Shown: in pieces, positions 1-8,587 of the stretch
How positions within the stretch are numbered: position 1 is the first letter of the stretch
How the letters are laid out: the number at the start of each line of letters is the position of its first letter
Assembly (NCBI RefSeq): GCF_900106745.1
Contig: NZ_FNNV01000031.1
Span: 1-43,041, forward strand
Direction of reading: 5' to 3'
DNA from: Paenibacillus sp. CF384
Lineage (GTDB): Bacteria; Bacillota; Bacilli; Paenibacillales; Paenibacillaceae
DNA length: 43,041 nucleotides
The notes under the pieces: generated by a model
The model's database searches: none
Told to the model about the DNA's origin: nothing
What the model saw: only the letters and a program-made list of their open reading frames with translations
Position numbers and translations under genes: made by a program

Positions 1-48
1 GTAAAATCGTTTGCAGGATGGTGGTAAACATAGTAGACTTTTTCATAG

Positions 49-103
49 GGCCGCCTCATTTCGGATGTTTGTAGGGGTACAAACACATTACCGAATGAGC
101 GGT
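49..103 (+). terminator. Rho-independent terminator of an off-window plus-strand gene
   Basis: A long imperfect hairpin pairs GGCCGC-TCATT-CGG...TTTGTA with TACAAAC...CCGAATGA-GCGGTC around a GGGG loop. It is followed at once by TTTTTG and then a second T-run near 113-122. The gene it would serve lies left of the window. The T-tracts place it on the plus strand, so the gene-free stretch 104-451 probably sits between two converging transcripts. Confidence 0.7.
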
Positions 104-133
104 CTTTTTGCTACCTTTTTTTGGTTAATCAAC

Positions 134-371
134 AGTCCTGCATAAAATGCAACATTTTCAGGCTAATACGCTCATATGGCGCTCATCTGCTCAGAAATGT
201 TGCATTTCCTGCAACATTAGCTCCCTCAGTAACCTCTGACAGCCGAATTGTTGCACTTTATGCAACAATCACGCACACTCGTTCGCTCCAAAGCCCCGCC
301 TAAGCAGCAGATGGCAACAGAGGTTACCCTTTACCCGCGTGACAGCTGATTTGTTGCATTTCCTGCAACAA
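134..371. repeat. Hairpin-cluster repeat, locus A
   Basis: Copies of a 23-bp inverted repeat, consensus AATGTTGCA-N5-TGCAACATT, start at 134 (right arm only intact), 196 (perfect 9-bp arms), 247 (perfect arms ATTGTTGCA/TGCAACAAT) and 351 (8-bp arms). A badly decayed copy may lie near 299. Start-to-start distances are 62, 51 and 104 bp, the last being about two units. The same motif with the same spacing recurs at 12189-12377 and 32181-32367. The cluster lies downstream of the glycoside hydrolase gene ending at 452. I see no gene in 1-451. Confidence 0.8.
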
Positions 372-451
372 TCACGCACTCGCCACGCCTAAGTAGAAGG
401 ACCGCATCACCGTATCACCGCCGGCTCGAGCCGTCCTAGCCGTCCTCATCG

Positions 452-1711
452 TCACACGCTGAATTCTTCCCGCTCCTCCAGCGAAACCCGCTTATCGCCA
501 ATGCGCACATGGATAACCGGTCCCGACTGGTTAGCTACCGTTATGCGGCCATCGCGAACTTCAACCATAAGCGTATTGCTCAGCATCGCAATTCCTTCTG
601 CTCGTACCCAGTCCACTCCATCCGGCAGTTGCGGCGTAATCTCGATGAGCTGCTGGTCGGCATATGGTCGGACGCCTAGCATCCCCGTGACCATATTCCC
701 GATAACGGAATACGACACTTCCGGGTACTCTCTGCGCTCCATCCCTTCGTCACACAGCGCCAACATTGCCTGATAGGCCGCTTCCTTCTCATCCGTGGCA
801 TAGTAGATATCAGCCAAATGCGACATCTCCTCCACATTGGAGACGCCGTTGCGAATGATATCCTGCACCGCCAGCCGCCGTTTCTCGCCAGACAAGATCA
901 ATCCAAAGTATACAGGCATGTATTGCGCCGACAAATAGAACCGCGTATGGTAACGACCATCCTGCAAAATAGCCGCACTGAACCGCTGCTCCGCCTCACT
1001 CCACCACTCTGCGTCGAACATACGCTGCAGCCGCTCCGCCAAAGCCATATAATGCGCCGCTTTATCAAACTCTCCGCGCAGTGATGCAATCGCACTATAG
1101 GCGGCATACGCGCCAAATTGCGCCGCAACCAGATCGCCTCCTACCTTCGGCGTCAGCGAATCCTCCACATAAGACGCAATGCCGCGCCGACCCTCACCCT
1201 TCACATGGTCGGGAATGCCGTCGCCATCGCGATCCCAGCGTTGCACATAGTCATTTAAGCTGCGCTCATAGAAAGCAACAAAACGCTCATCGGTCAAATA
1301 CTCCCGATCCCCGCTCCACAAATACTGCCGATAGCAGCAGTCAATCACATCGAAGTTTGCGGGCAGGTTATACCAGAAATCCTCATCACTCGTATAATCA
1401 TCCGGGCATGGAAGCCCGTCCTTCGTGATTTCCCAGTACGTACACCAATCCTTGGATTCGCTGATGTTCTCCGCAAACTTCAGCAGCATATTCTTAGTAT
1501 GTGCGCCTAATCCAAGCACGGCGGCACCGGCGCTCATATGCGCCACATCTCTCATGCAGAATGCCTGACGCCCCGGCAGTGCAGCTTCATACCAAGGCCC
1601 AACCGGATCACTTACCGACGCATACGCCAGCGCCTGCTCCTTCGCCCAGCGCGCAGCAGCCTCCAGCACCTCGGACGAAGACGTCAGCTTAAACGGACTT
1701 AATACGGACAT
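452..1711 (-). CDS. Cytoplasmic (alpha/alpha)6-barrel glycoside hydrolase, family uncertain
   Basis: A 419-residue protein without signal peptide, so presumably acting on imported oligosaccharide in the cytosol. It is rich in the Trp, Tyr and acidic residues typical of six-hairpin glycosidases. Segments such as GRQAFCMRDVAHM near the N-terminus, an Asp-rich WDRDGDGIPDH near residue 160, and a closing ITPQLPDGVDWVRAEGI strand resemble MGH1-like or GH78/GH95-like folds. I cannot name the GH family or the catalytic acids. An upstream GTG at 1720 would extend the frame, but AAGGAG at 1722-1727 abuts it and sits about 8 bases before the ATG at 1711, so the ATG is preferred. It is the last gene of the transporter operon, 42 bp behind the second permease, which suggests it degrades what the transporter imports. 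Confidence 0.75.
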   Translation of the reverse strand: MSVLSPFKLTSSSEVLEAAARWAKEQALAYASVSDPVGPWYEAALPGRQAFCMRDVAHMSAGAAVLGLGAHTKNMLLKFAENISESKDWCTYWEITKDGLPCPDDYTSDEDFWYNLPANFDVIDCCYRQYLWSGDREYLTDERFVAFYERSLNDYVQRWDRDGDGIPDHVKGEGRRGIASYVEDSLTPKVGGDLVAAQFGAYAAYSAIASLRGEFDKAAHYMALAERLQRMFDAEWWSEAEQRFSAAILQDGRYHTRFYLSAQYMPVYFGLILSGEKRRLAVQDIIRNGVSNVEEMSHLADIYYATDEKEAAYQAMLALCDEGMERREYPEVSYSVIGNMVTGMLGVRPYADQQLIEITPQLPDGVDWVRAEGIAMLSNTLMVEVRDGRITVANQSGPVIHVRIGDKRVSLEEREEFSV

Positions 1712-1753
1712 CGGACTCACTCCTTAACCGACTTTATCTCCAAGCAACCCAAT

Positions 1754-2647
1754 CTACTTAACCGAACCTAACGTAATCCCGCCGATAAAATACTTCTGCA
1801 AAAACGGATACACGCACAGAATCGGCACCGTCACGAGGACAGTTGTCGCCGCACGCAGCGTCTGCGGAGATAAGCCCTGAAACTTATGCAGCAGCAGCTG
1901 TTGATCGCGAATTTGCTGTGTAGCCTCGACTTCCAGAAGCAGCCTACGAAGATACACCTGGAGCGTATCGAACTTCCCGTTAAAGTTATACAGAATGACA
2001 TCAAACCAAGAGTTCCAATGCCCCACTGCTCCATAGATAGACACCGCGGCGAACACGGGCATCGCTACAGGAATGACAATGCGCCAATAGATGCGAAGCT
2101 CACTGGCTCCGTCAATCCGAGCCGATTCGAACAGCGCTTCCGGCAGGTCGGAGATATAAGAAGCCATGAGCAGCATGAAGTACGCATTAATAAGCCCCGG
2201 AATCCAGTACACCTGGAACGTATTCGTCAGATGCAGCTGGTTCATCAGAATATAAGTCGGGATGATGCCGCCGCTGAAGTACATCGTCATGAAGAACAGA
2301 ATGCGCATAAACTTGCGGCCCGAGAATGTCCGAATACTGATGATGTAAGATAGGAGCCCTGTAACCAATAAGCAGGTTCCCGTGCCGACCACGACACGCA
2401 GAACGGACCAGCCGAGTCCTTTCAGCAGCTTCTCATTCTCGAAGAGCATGCTATAAGCAGAGAATGAAAACTTGCGAGGGAAGAAGTAAATGCCGCCGCG
2501 CGCCGCATCTTTGCCGTCATTAAAGGACAGAGCCAGCAGATTGATGAACGGATAGACAACGATAAAAGCCAACAGCAGCAGAGCAGCAACAATGAGGACA
2601 TCCGCCACCCGGCTCGCAAAAGAGTTCTTGATATAAGAGGTTTCCAT
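1754..2647 (-). CDS. Carbohydrate ABC transporter permease, LplC/YtcP type
   Basis: A 297-residue inner-membrane permease of the MalG/LplC branch. Hydrophobic segments begin at about residue 15 (VLIVAALLLLAFIVVYPF) and continue through about six helices. The EAA loop that docks on the ATPase is visible as EALFESARIDGASELRIYWRIVIP near residues 165-190. The C-terminus YPFLQKYFIGGITLGSVK is characteristic of the YtcP/LplC group. AAGGAGG lies 10 bases before the ATG. It follows the first permease gene by 18 bp and must form a heterodimer with it. No ATPase gene is present in the operon, as is usual for this family, which borrows a shared MsmX-type ATPase. Confidence 0.93.
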   Translation of the reverse strand: METSYIKNSFASRVADVLIVAALLLLAFIVVYPFINLLALSFNDGKDAARGGIYFFPRKFSFSAYSMLFENEKLLKGLGWSVLRVVVGTGTCLLVTGLLSYIISIRTFSGRKFMRILFFMTMYFSGGIIPTYILMNQLHLTNTFQVYWIPGLINAYFMLLMASYISDLPEALFESARIDGASELRIYWRIVIPVAMPVFAAVSIYGAVGHWNSWFDVILYNFNGKFDTLQVYLRRLLLEVEATQQIRDQQLLLHKFQGLSPQTLRAATTVLVTVPILCVYPFLQKYFIGGITLGSVK

Positions 2648-2665
2648 CGCAGGCAGTCCTCCTTC

Positions 2666-3571
2666 CTAGAAAATAGATGATTGCATGTAGCGCTTGGACA
2701 AGCGGTTCGCCACGATGACGAGAATCAGACCGATTCCACTCTTCATCAAACCGACGGCTGTTCCGTAGGAGTAATTCCCGAGCTGTACGCCGAAGCGATA
2801 CACATACGTATCAATAACCTCGTAATGATCCTGCGTGAGCGGATTGCCGATCAAGAGCTGCTGCTCGAAGCCGGCATTCAGTATGCCGCCGATTGCGAGG
2901 ATGAGCAGAAGTACGGCAGTAGAGCGGATGCCGGGCAGCGTAATATGACGCACAAGACCGAAGCGCCCCAGCCCGTCTACCCGGCCTGCTTCATACTGCT
3001 CCTTATCAATCCCGGCAATGGCGGACAAATAAATAATGGCGGAGAAGCCCATGTCCTTCCACACGTTGCTGCTAACCAGAATGGTCCAGAAGTATTTGCC
3101 CTCTGTCAGAAAGCCGATCGGTCCGTCAATGAAGCCAAGCCTGAGCAATATATCGTTCAGAATCCCGTCGCTTCCCAGCAGCGTAATGAGGATGTTGGCC
3201 ACCACTACCCAGGAGATAAAATAAGGAATGTACGACAGCGATTGAATGGTCTTTTTAAAATAACGGCCTCTCAATTCATTCAGCAGCAGCGCGAGAATAA
3301 TCGGGGCAGGAAAACCGACGATCAGATTTAAGAAGCTGATTACGAGCGTATTGCGCATGATTTGCAGGAAATCCGGTTCATTGAAGAAGCGCACGAAATT
3401 GTCCAGCCCGATCCAATTGGAGAACATGGAATGTCCGGGGATATAATTCTGAAAGGAGATGAGCAGTCCATACATGGGGTAGTACGAGAAGGTAAGCACC
3501 CATGCGATCATCGGAATACAGAGCAGCCAAATTTGCCGTTCACGCCGCACTCTTTTCCACAGCTGTGTCAT
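2666..3571 (-). CDS. Carbohydrate ABC transporter permease, LplB type
   Basis: A 301-residue permease of the LplB/MalF branch. It opens with a basic stretch and a first helix (IWLLCIPMIAWVLTFSYYPMYGLLISF), followed by further helices. Its EAA motif reads EQYEAGRVDGLGRFGLVRHITLPGI near residues 195-220. GGAGG lies 7 bases before the ATG. It is separated from the binding-protein gene by 71 bp holding a small stem-loop, and from the partner permease by 18 bp. With that partner it should form the membrane channel for sugar taken from the lipoprotein encoded upstream. Confidence 0.93.
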   Translation of the reverse strand: MTQLWKRVRRERQIWLLCIPMIAWVLTFSYYPMYGLLISFQNYIPGHSMFSNWIGLDNFVRFFNEPDFLQIMRNTLVISFLNLIVGFPAPIILALLLNELRGRYFKKTIQSLSYIPYFISWVVVANILITLLGSDGILNDILLRLGFIDGPIGFLTEGKYFWTILVSSNVWKDMGFSAIIYLSAIAGIDKEQYEAGRVDGLGRFGLVRHITLPGIRSTAVLLLILAIGGILNAGFEQQLLIGNPLTQDHYEVIDTYVYRFGVQLGNYSYGTAVGLMKSGIGLILVIVANRLSKRYMQSSIF

Positions 3572-3598
3572 ACTTGAGCCTCCATTTCCTATGAGAAA

Positions 3599-3627
3599 GG
3601 GAACCGCCCCGAACAGGAACGATTCCC
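3599..3627 (-). other. Intercistronic stem-loop between binding-protein and permease genes
   Basis: On the minus strand GGGAATCG and CGGTTCCC can form an 8-bp stem (one G-U pair) around a 13-base loop, ending in TTTCTC. It lies in the only sizeable gap inside the transporter genes. Such structures after binding-protein genes often cause partial termination or protect the upstream mRNA, giving more binding protein than permease. Which applies here is inference. Confidence 0.5.
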
Positions 3628-3642
3628 CCGCTTTGCGCGTCG

Positions 3643-5349
3643 TTACTGCATTTTAGCCAAATTGCTCTGATACTCCTTAGTACGGAAGGCTTCGATATCT
3701 TTCAGGCCAAGCTTCTCCGCTTTATCGCGCATATCGTTGAAGGCGTTAACCGCATCCTGCTCGGATTTGCTCATGACGGCCTTGGCGAAGCCGGTTTTGA
3801 TCAAATCTTCAATCTGCTGATTGACGATGGTAAGCGGATTATCGACCGAGAAGACAACGCGTCTTGCGGTATTGTCATAAATCGTATCCTTCAGGTTCGT
3901 GTTCATCAGCGCTTTCCACTTGTCTTCCATGTTGAAGTTCTGATCGTACCAAGCGGTGCTCTTGTTGTCGTCACTCATGAGTCCTTGCGGATGAGCCAGC
4001 CAAATTTGATTCCAGCCCGTAACCTCATCTTCCTTCTCAAAATCAAGCGTACCCGAGAACAGCTCCTGCTTCTGCTTATCGTTGAAGGACCATTTGCCGC
4101 CTTCTTCATAGTTCCAAACGGAATCCGGTGTATTCGGAATACCCCAGCCCAATAAACGTGTGCCGATTGGCGTCATTTCAAAATCCAGGAATTTGATGAT
4201 GTCTTCGGGATGCTCTTCTTTATCCGTAATGACGGTGTAATTCCAGCCTGTCGTATCTTTCGGCGACAAGTAAGCAGCTTCGGCCTCAGGCGCTTTCAAG
4301 CTGATTTGCACGTAGCGCTGCTCATCCGTCCAGCCCTGCATAGTCGTCTTCCACACCTCATGGCCGGCATTCCACGACTGCCACCAAGTCCCGATATGGC
4401 CGAGAATCCGTTCGTTCGAGAATTTGAGCTTCCAGTCATCGAATTTATTCAAGAAGCTGTCCGGATCCATCAGCCCTTCGCGGAAGAAGCGATTGTAGTA
4501 TTTAACCGCCTCAAGACCTTCCGATGTATTCAGCCAGTGCGTCAGGTTGTGGCTTGCATCGTCTTTGTAGCCATCCTTTAAGCCCCAAATTCCCATTACG
4601 TTATTGATACCGACCTGATCGTTCCAGGAAATCGCGTACGTTTTCTCGCCTTGCGCGTTCTTCGGATGTTCAGCCACCATTTGCTTCAGCACATTGTAAT
4701 AATCATCCGGCGTCTCGATCTTCGGCGAGCCCATCGCTTGATACCAATCCCAGCGAATATGAGCACTAAAGTCCGGAATCGGCAGGTAACCCCAGCCTCT
4801 TGGAATTCCCCAGAGTTTGCCGTCCTTGTCCAGATAGGAGCCGTATTTGGCACCGAGCTCTTTCTTGATGTTCGGGCCGTACTTATCTACCAGAGGAGCT
4901 AAGTCGATCAGCTTGCCTTGGGAACGCCATTTGTCGAGCGACTCGCTGTCAATGGAGGACATCACACCGGGGTAATCGCTGGAAGCCAGCATCAGGTTCA
5001 GCTTCTCTTTGCCATCCACGTCATATTGCGTTTTCTTCACGTCGACGTTGAAATTTTCAAGGAGGTAATCATGCATGGCGACTAGCTTCTTCGCCGCTTT
5101 ATCGGGATTGTCTTTGTCTGCCGAATAGTAATCGATCGTAATGGTCTTCTCCGGAACCGCCCAGCCGAACATATTGACCTTCGGTGCAGCCGCTGCATCT
5201 GTCTCTGTATTCTGCTGCGTGTTTGCTGCTGCGCTATTCGTGTCATCGCTCGTGTTCGTATCCTTGGTATTGTCCGAGCAGCCGGCCAGCAGTCCTCCGG
5301 TTAGAAGCACCGAGCCTAATACGATAGCCGTGCTTTTTCTGAATTTCAT
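3643..5349 (-). CDS. Extracellular sugar-binding lipoprotein, LplA type
   Basis: A 568-residue solute-binding protein. A basic N-terminus and hydrophobic segment end in the lipobox LAGC, with Cys24 as the lipidation site. A Ser/Thr/Asn/Ala-rich linker follows to about residue 55, and then the bilobed binding domain with many aromatic residues (for example GIPRGWGYLPIPDF and WWQSWNAGHEVW). The length fits the large LplA/YtcQ subgroup, which usually binds oligosaccharides. AGGGGG lies 8 bases before the ATG. It is first of the transporter genes, with a 136-bp leader containing a consensus cre site. The two permeases and glycoside hydrolase follow. The ligand cannot be read from sequence. Confidence 0.93.
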   Translation of the reverse strand: MKFRKSTAIVLGSVLLTGGLLAGCSDNTKDTNTSDDTNSAAANTQQNTETDAAAAPKVNMFGWAVPEKTITIDYYSADKDNPDKAAKKLVAMHDYLLENFNVDVKKTQYDVDGKEKLNLMLASSDYPGVMSSIDSESLDKWRSQGKLIDLAPLVDKYGPNIKKELGAKYGSYLDKDGKLWGIPRGWGYLPIPDFSAHIRWDWYQAMGSPKIETPDDYYNVLKQMVAEHPKNAQGEKTYAISWNDQVGINNVMGIWGLKDGYKDDASHNLTHWLNTSEGLEAVKYYNRFFREGLMDPDSFLNKFDDWKLKFSNERILGHIGTWWQSWNAGHEVWKTTMQGWTDEQRYVQISLKAPEAEAAYLSPKDTTGWNYTVITDKEEHPEDIIKFLDFEMTPIGTRLLGWGIPNTPDSVWNYEEGGKWSFNDKQKQELFSGTLDFEKEDEVTGWNQIWLAHPQGLMSDDNKSTAWYDQNFNMEDKWKALMNTNLKDTIYDNTARRVVFSVDNPLTIVNQQIEDLIKTGFAKAVMSKSEQDAVNAFNDMRDKAEKLGLKDIEAFRTKEYQSNLAKMQ

Positions 5350-5476
5350 CCTTTCATCCCCCTAACAGTGATAGTGTTTCGCTCAAGACGCAATGCTTAC
5401 ATGACTTATACTAGGGGACATGAAGGGAATTGAGGATGTACATATCTTCACGAGTATGTGTTATTCATCACTGGAA

Positions 5477-5490
5477 TGACAGCGTTTACA
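5477..5490 (-). promoter_or_regulatory. Catabolite-responsive element (cre), full consensus match
   Basis: Read on the minus strand the site is TGTAAACGCTGTCA, matching every fixed position of the Bacillus consensus TGWNANCGNTNWCA. It overlaps the stop codon of the response regulator gene and lies about 128 bp before the lipoprotein start. CcpA bound here would repress transporter and hydrolase expression when preferred sugars are present. CcpA itself is not in the window. Confidence 0.75.
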
Positions 5491-6523
5491 CGAGCTTCCG
5501 ATATTCGCTTGGCGTGACGCCGACAACCTTCTTGAACAGCTTGGTGAAATGCGGGTAATCCGGATACCCCACCTGCTCGCCGACTTCATAGGTTTTGAGC
5601 TGTTTCTGCTGACTGAACAGCCCTTTGGCTTGCTCAATCCGGTATTCAATCAAGTAGGAGATGAACGATTTTCCTGTTTCCTGCTTGAACATATTATAGA
5701 AATGCGTGACCGATATATTGAGCACCGACAACAGCTCATCCAGCTTGAACTGCGGATCGGCGTAACGAGCTTGAATCACGGCAATGGCTTCGGAAATGGC
5801 GGAGTGTTTCCCCCAATTTCGACTGCTTCTTACTTGTCCCAGCTCATGAAGAAGCATGTCGTGAAAGTCCTGAATCATCTCCGGGAGCTGCTCCCTCCAT
5901 ACGAGCTCGAAGGCAAGCGGCGTGCCCCGCTCTTCCGATTGATGCCGAATGGCAGCGGCGGTGTCGAGCAAGCTTTCTTTCTTCTGCTCATCCGGCAGCT
6001 CATAGCTCAGTATCATCCTCACAACCTCTTCGGCCGCCGCTTTCACGCCGGGCTCGTCCACCTTCCAGATCAGCTCGAATAATCCGCCGGATGCCTGCAG
6101 GCATTGGAGCATCAGGTTGTTCTTCGTGCGGCTGCATTCGATCTTCTCCCGATGTTTCTCATAGAGCCCTACCATGAGTTCCTTCACGGCAGAGACGCGA
6201 ATCGGCTTTAAAATATAATCGGCTACTCCATAGCGCAGCGCTTCCCGCGCATAATCAAACTCCCCATAACCGGATAGGATCACGATCTCCGGCTTCCAGC
6301 CCTTCTCGTGTATAGCGCGAATCAGCTCCAGCCCGCCCATGACGGGCATGCTGATATCGGTAATGATGACATGCGGCTGTTCCCGCTCCGCCAATTCCAG
6401 CGCTTCTTGACCATCCATCGCATCCCCCACAATTACGAAATCGGGATGCGTGTCGGTTATGATTTTGCGCATGCTCAGCTTGATCATCGGTTCATCATCA
6501 ACCAGCAAGATGCGGTAGCTCAT
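5486..6523 (-). CDS. YesN-type response regulator (REC + AraC HTH)
   Basis: A 345-residue regulator. The receiver domain occupies residues 1-120, with the acidic pair D9/D10, phosphoacceptor D56 (in VIITDISMP) and the YILKPI lysine near residue 106. A helical linker follows. The AraC-type double helix-turn-helix fills about residues 245-345, including YLIEYRIEQAKGLF and VGYPDYPHFTKLFKK. The reading frame stays open far upstream, but the receiver domain begins at the ATG at 6523, preceded by AAGGAGG 8 bases away; the extension is antisense-like sequence inside the kinase gene. The gene overlaps the kinase gene by 26 bp, implying translational coupling. It should activate the transporter genes that follow. 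Confidence 0.93.
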   Translation of the reverse strand: MSYRILLVDDEPMIKLSMRKIITDTHPDFVIVGDAMDGQEALELAEREQPHVIITDISMPVMGGLELIRAIHEKGWKPEIVILSGYGEFDYAREALRYGVADYILKPIRVSAVKELMVGLYEKHREKIECSRTKNNLMLQCLQASGGLFELIWKVDEPGVKAAAEEVVRMILSYELPDEQKKESLLDTAAAIRHQSEERGTPLAFELVWREQLPEMIQDFHDMLLHELGQVRSSRNWGKHSAISEAIAVIQARYADPQFKLDELLSVLNISVTHFYNMFKQETGKSFISYLIEYRIEQAKGLFSQQKQLKTYEVGEQVGYPDYPHFTKLFKKVVGVTPSEYRKLV

Positions 6524-8333
6524 CGTTCTTGTCCTCCTTAGATTGGGCCTGCAGCGGCAGCACCAATTGAATCGTCGTTCCGTTCTCGTCCGAGGCGGCA
6601 ATATACAGGCCATACGGTTCTCCGAAGAGCATCCGCAGGCGTGAATGCACATTATGCAATCCAATTGACAGCGAGCCCGGTTGCGGGCTGAAGCGGCTCG
6701 CTGCATCGGTTTCGTTTTGCAAGAAGACTGTATTGTATCGTTCCATCGTTTCAGGCGGCATGCCATGTCCGGTATCTGTGATCTCCAGCACGAATCGATT
6801 GTCATCGACGATACTGCCCGCAATTCGTATTGCGCCGGGACGGAGTTTATGGCGTTCATAGCCATGCTTGAAGCAGTTCTCCACAATCGGCTGGAGCGTC
6901 GAACGCACGGCCGGAATCGAAGCCGCTGTTGCACGATCGACGTCGATCCGATACGTAAACGTTGGATAACGCTCGGATTGAATCGCCAGATAAGCTTCGA
7001 TATGCTGTAATTCATCGGCCAGAAACACGCCGCCGTTCGGATTCTGCACATTGTAGCGGAACATGTCCCCTAAGGAAACAATCATATTGCTGATCTTCTC
7101 GTTCCCTTCCACGATGGCGTTGGAGTTAATAAACTCCAAGGTGTTGTATAGAAAATGAGGATTGATCTGCGCCTGCATCGCATGCAGCAGCGACTCCTTC
7201 TGCTTCACTTCAAGCTCTTTCTCGCGAAGCTCGGACACATGCACGATTTCGATGAGCCGTTTGATTTCCTCGACCATTTTGTTAAAGCCTCGGTACAAGC
7301 TTCCAATCTCATGTCCGCCGCCTTCACTTGGAGCTTTCGCGGTGAAATCACCCATTTCTGCGCTCTTCATGAGCTGCAGCAGCTTCACCAAGGACTTGGT
7401 AATGGAGTAAACCACTCCGCTGGCAGCCAGCATGGAAAGCAGGAAGAGCAGCACCAGCACGACAATTGAAATTCGGCTTACGGTGACGATGGATTGATTG
7501 AGCTCCGACAACAGCACCTCCGAGATCAACGTCAAATCGGTACGGTCTGAACGTATAAACACGACGAGCTTCTTCCCTTGATCCGTATTCATCGTAAAGG
7601 TGCCGCTTTGCTTCGAGCCCATCTCCTTCAGATAATTAGCCGGGACTACCTGCGACAGATGGTCATCCTGCGGATGATAGATGACTTGATTGGCGGAATC
7701 CGCCACCCACACAAAGCCTGTCCGCCCAAGCTGCACCTGCTGAATGATATGCACCATCTCGTCGCGCTTAAGGTCCACGATGAGCATCCCTTGCTTCATC
7801 GTGCTTTGCGGCGGATTAAATTTCATCGCCATTGCTACGACCCTTGTGCTCGGCGTCCCTTCAAAGCCCATGATGCGGAATTTGCCCGGCGACTTCAGCC
7901 GTTTGAGATAGAAGGAGTAACGCTGTTCCGCGAGCATGAAGCTTGAGCTTGAGGTCGCTTTAATGCGGTCGGAGATCAGTGAGATCCCCTGGATATCCTG
8001 CCGATTCATGACGATCTTGGCAAACAGCTCTTTCTCGATCCGATAAGAAAGCTCATATCGCTTAATAGGGTCATCGTCCTGATTGTTGAGGAATGCTCCT
8101 GTCAGGTCGCTCGCCAGCATCGGCAGCATGGTCCGCTGCACTTCCGTAAAATACGTCTCCAAATGCTGATTGACCTGATTCACCATCTGGATGCTGGAAT
8201 CTACCGCATTGTTCTCAATGACCTGATAGGTCCGCTCATACCAGATCCAGCCGAGAATCGGCAGCGGAAAATAGAGAAAAATCATAATGAAAAGCAGCTT
8301 CTTCTGAAGTGAAACAGACTTCAAGCGCTTCAT
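6498..8333 (-). CDS. YesM-type sensor histidine kinase
   Basis: A 611-residue membrane kinase. It has a first transmembrane helix at about residues 12-30, an extracellular sensor domain of roughly 250 residues, and a second helix near 290-312 (VVLVLLFLLSMLAASGVV). Next come a HAMP linker, the His_kinase motif INPHFLYNTLEFINS carrying the phosphorylated His, and a HATPase domain with VENCFKHGY, DTGHGMP and IGLHNVHSRL. The frame is open upstream for 51 codons, but MKRLKSVSLQ at 8333, behind GGAGGG 6 bases away, is the natural start. It pairs with the overlapping YesN gene. The stimulus is probably the sugar, or sugar-loaded binding protein, handled by the neighbouring transporter. Confidence 0.93.
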   Translation of the reverse strand: MKRLKSVSLQKKLLFIMIFLYFPLPILGWIWYERTYQVIENNAVDSSIQMVNQVNQHLETYFTEVQRTMLPMLASDLTGAFLNNQDDDPIKRYELSYRIEKELFAKIVMNRQDIQGISLISDRIKATSSSSFMLAEQRYSFYLKRLKSPGKFRIMGFEGTPSTRVVAMAMKFNPPQSTMKQGMLIVDLKRDEMVHIIQQVQLGRTGFVWVADSANQVIYHPQDDHLSQVVPANYLKEMGSKQSGTFTMNTDQGKKLVVFIRSDRTDLTLISEVLLSELNQSIVTVSRISIVVLVLLFLLSMLAASGVVYSITKSLVKLLQLMKSAEMGDFTAKAPSEGGGHEIGSLYRGFNKMVEEIKRLIEIVHVSELREKELEVKQKESLLHAMQAQINPHFLYNTLEFINSNAIVEGNEKISNMIVSLGDMFRYNVQNPNGGVFLADELQHIEAYLAIQSERYPTFTYRIDVDRATAASIPAVRSTLQPIVENCFKHGYERHKLRPGAIRIAGSIVDDNRFVLEITDTGHGMPPETMERYNTVFLQNETDAASRFSPQPGSLSIGLHNVHSRLRMLFGEPYGLYIAASDENGTTIQLVLPLQAQSKEDKNDELPHLAG

Positions 8334-8446
8334 AGGTAACCCTCCAATAAGCAATGGCTGTCGCCGTCGTAGTCGCTGATCGCGAGATAAGTCGATGAAA
8401 TCAATGAACGAGGAACGATTAGAATTTGAATATAATCGATAATCTA

Positions 8447-8460
8447 TGAAAGCGCTATAA
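8447..8460 (-). promoter_or_regulatory. cre-like site inside a probable promoter of the kinase gene
   Basis: TGAAAGCGCTATAA matches the cre consensus except at one position. On the minus strand it is embedded between TTGTTA and TATCGA/TATATT, spaced like -35 and -10 boxes, about 115 bp before the kinase start. This would place the two-component system under the same catabolite control as the transporter. The promoter boxes are weak, so their assignment is tentative. Confidence 0.5.
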
Positions 8461-8587
8461 CAATTCAATTCGCAGCAACTGGGCATAAATGGAATGTTCG
8501 TCGCCCCCTATCCATACAATGATGGATGAGTCAAAAGTCTGCGCGCTGCCCTGCGGCAGTGCCGCTCAAACGGTGGGATGAGCTGAA

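Noticed and set aside
134..371. CRISPR array explanation for the regularly spaced TGCAACA repeats
   Set aside because: Repeats are imperfect palindromes of 23 bp with unequal gaps (51 versus 62 bp), spacers are not of uniform length, only about four units occur per locus, and no cas gene is nearby.
6524..7051. N-terminal extension of the YesN frame
   Set aside because: The extension lies inside the kinase gene, has Arg/Cys/Ser-rich nonsense composition, and the receiver domain starts at the ATG with a good ribosome binding site at 6523.
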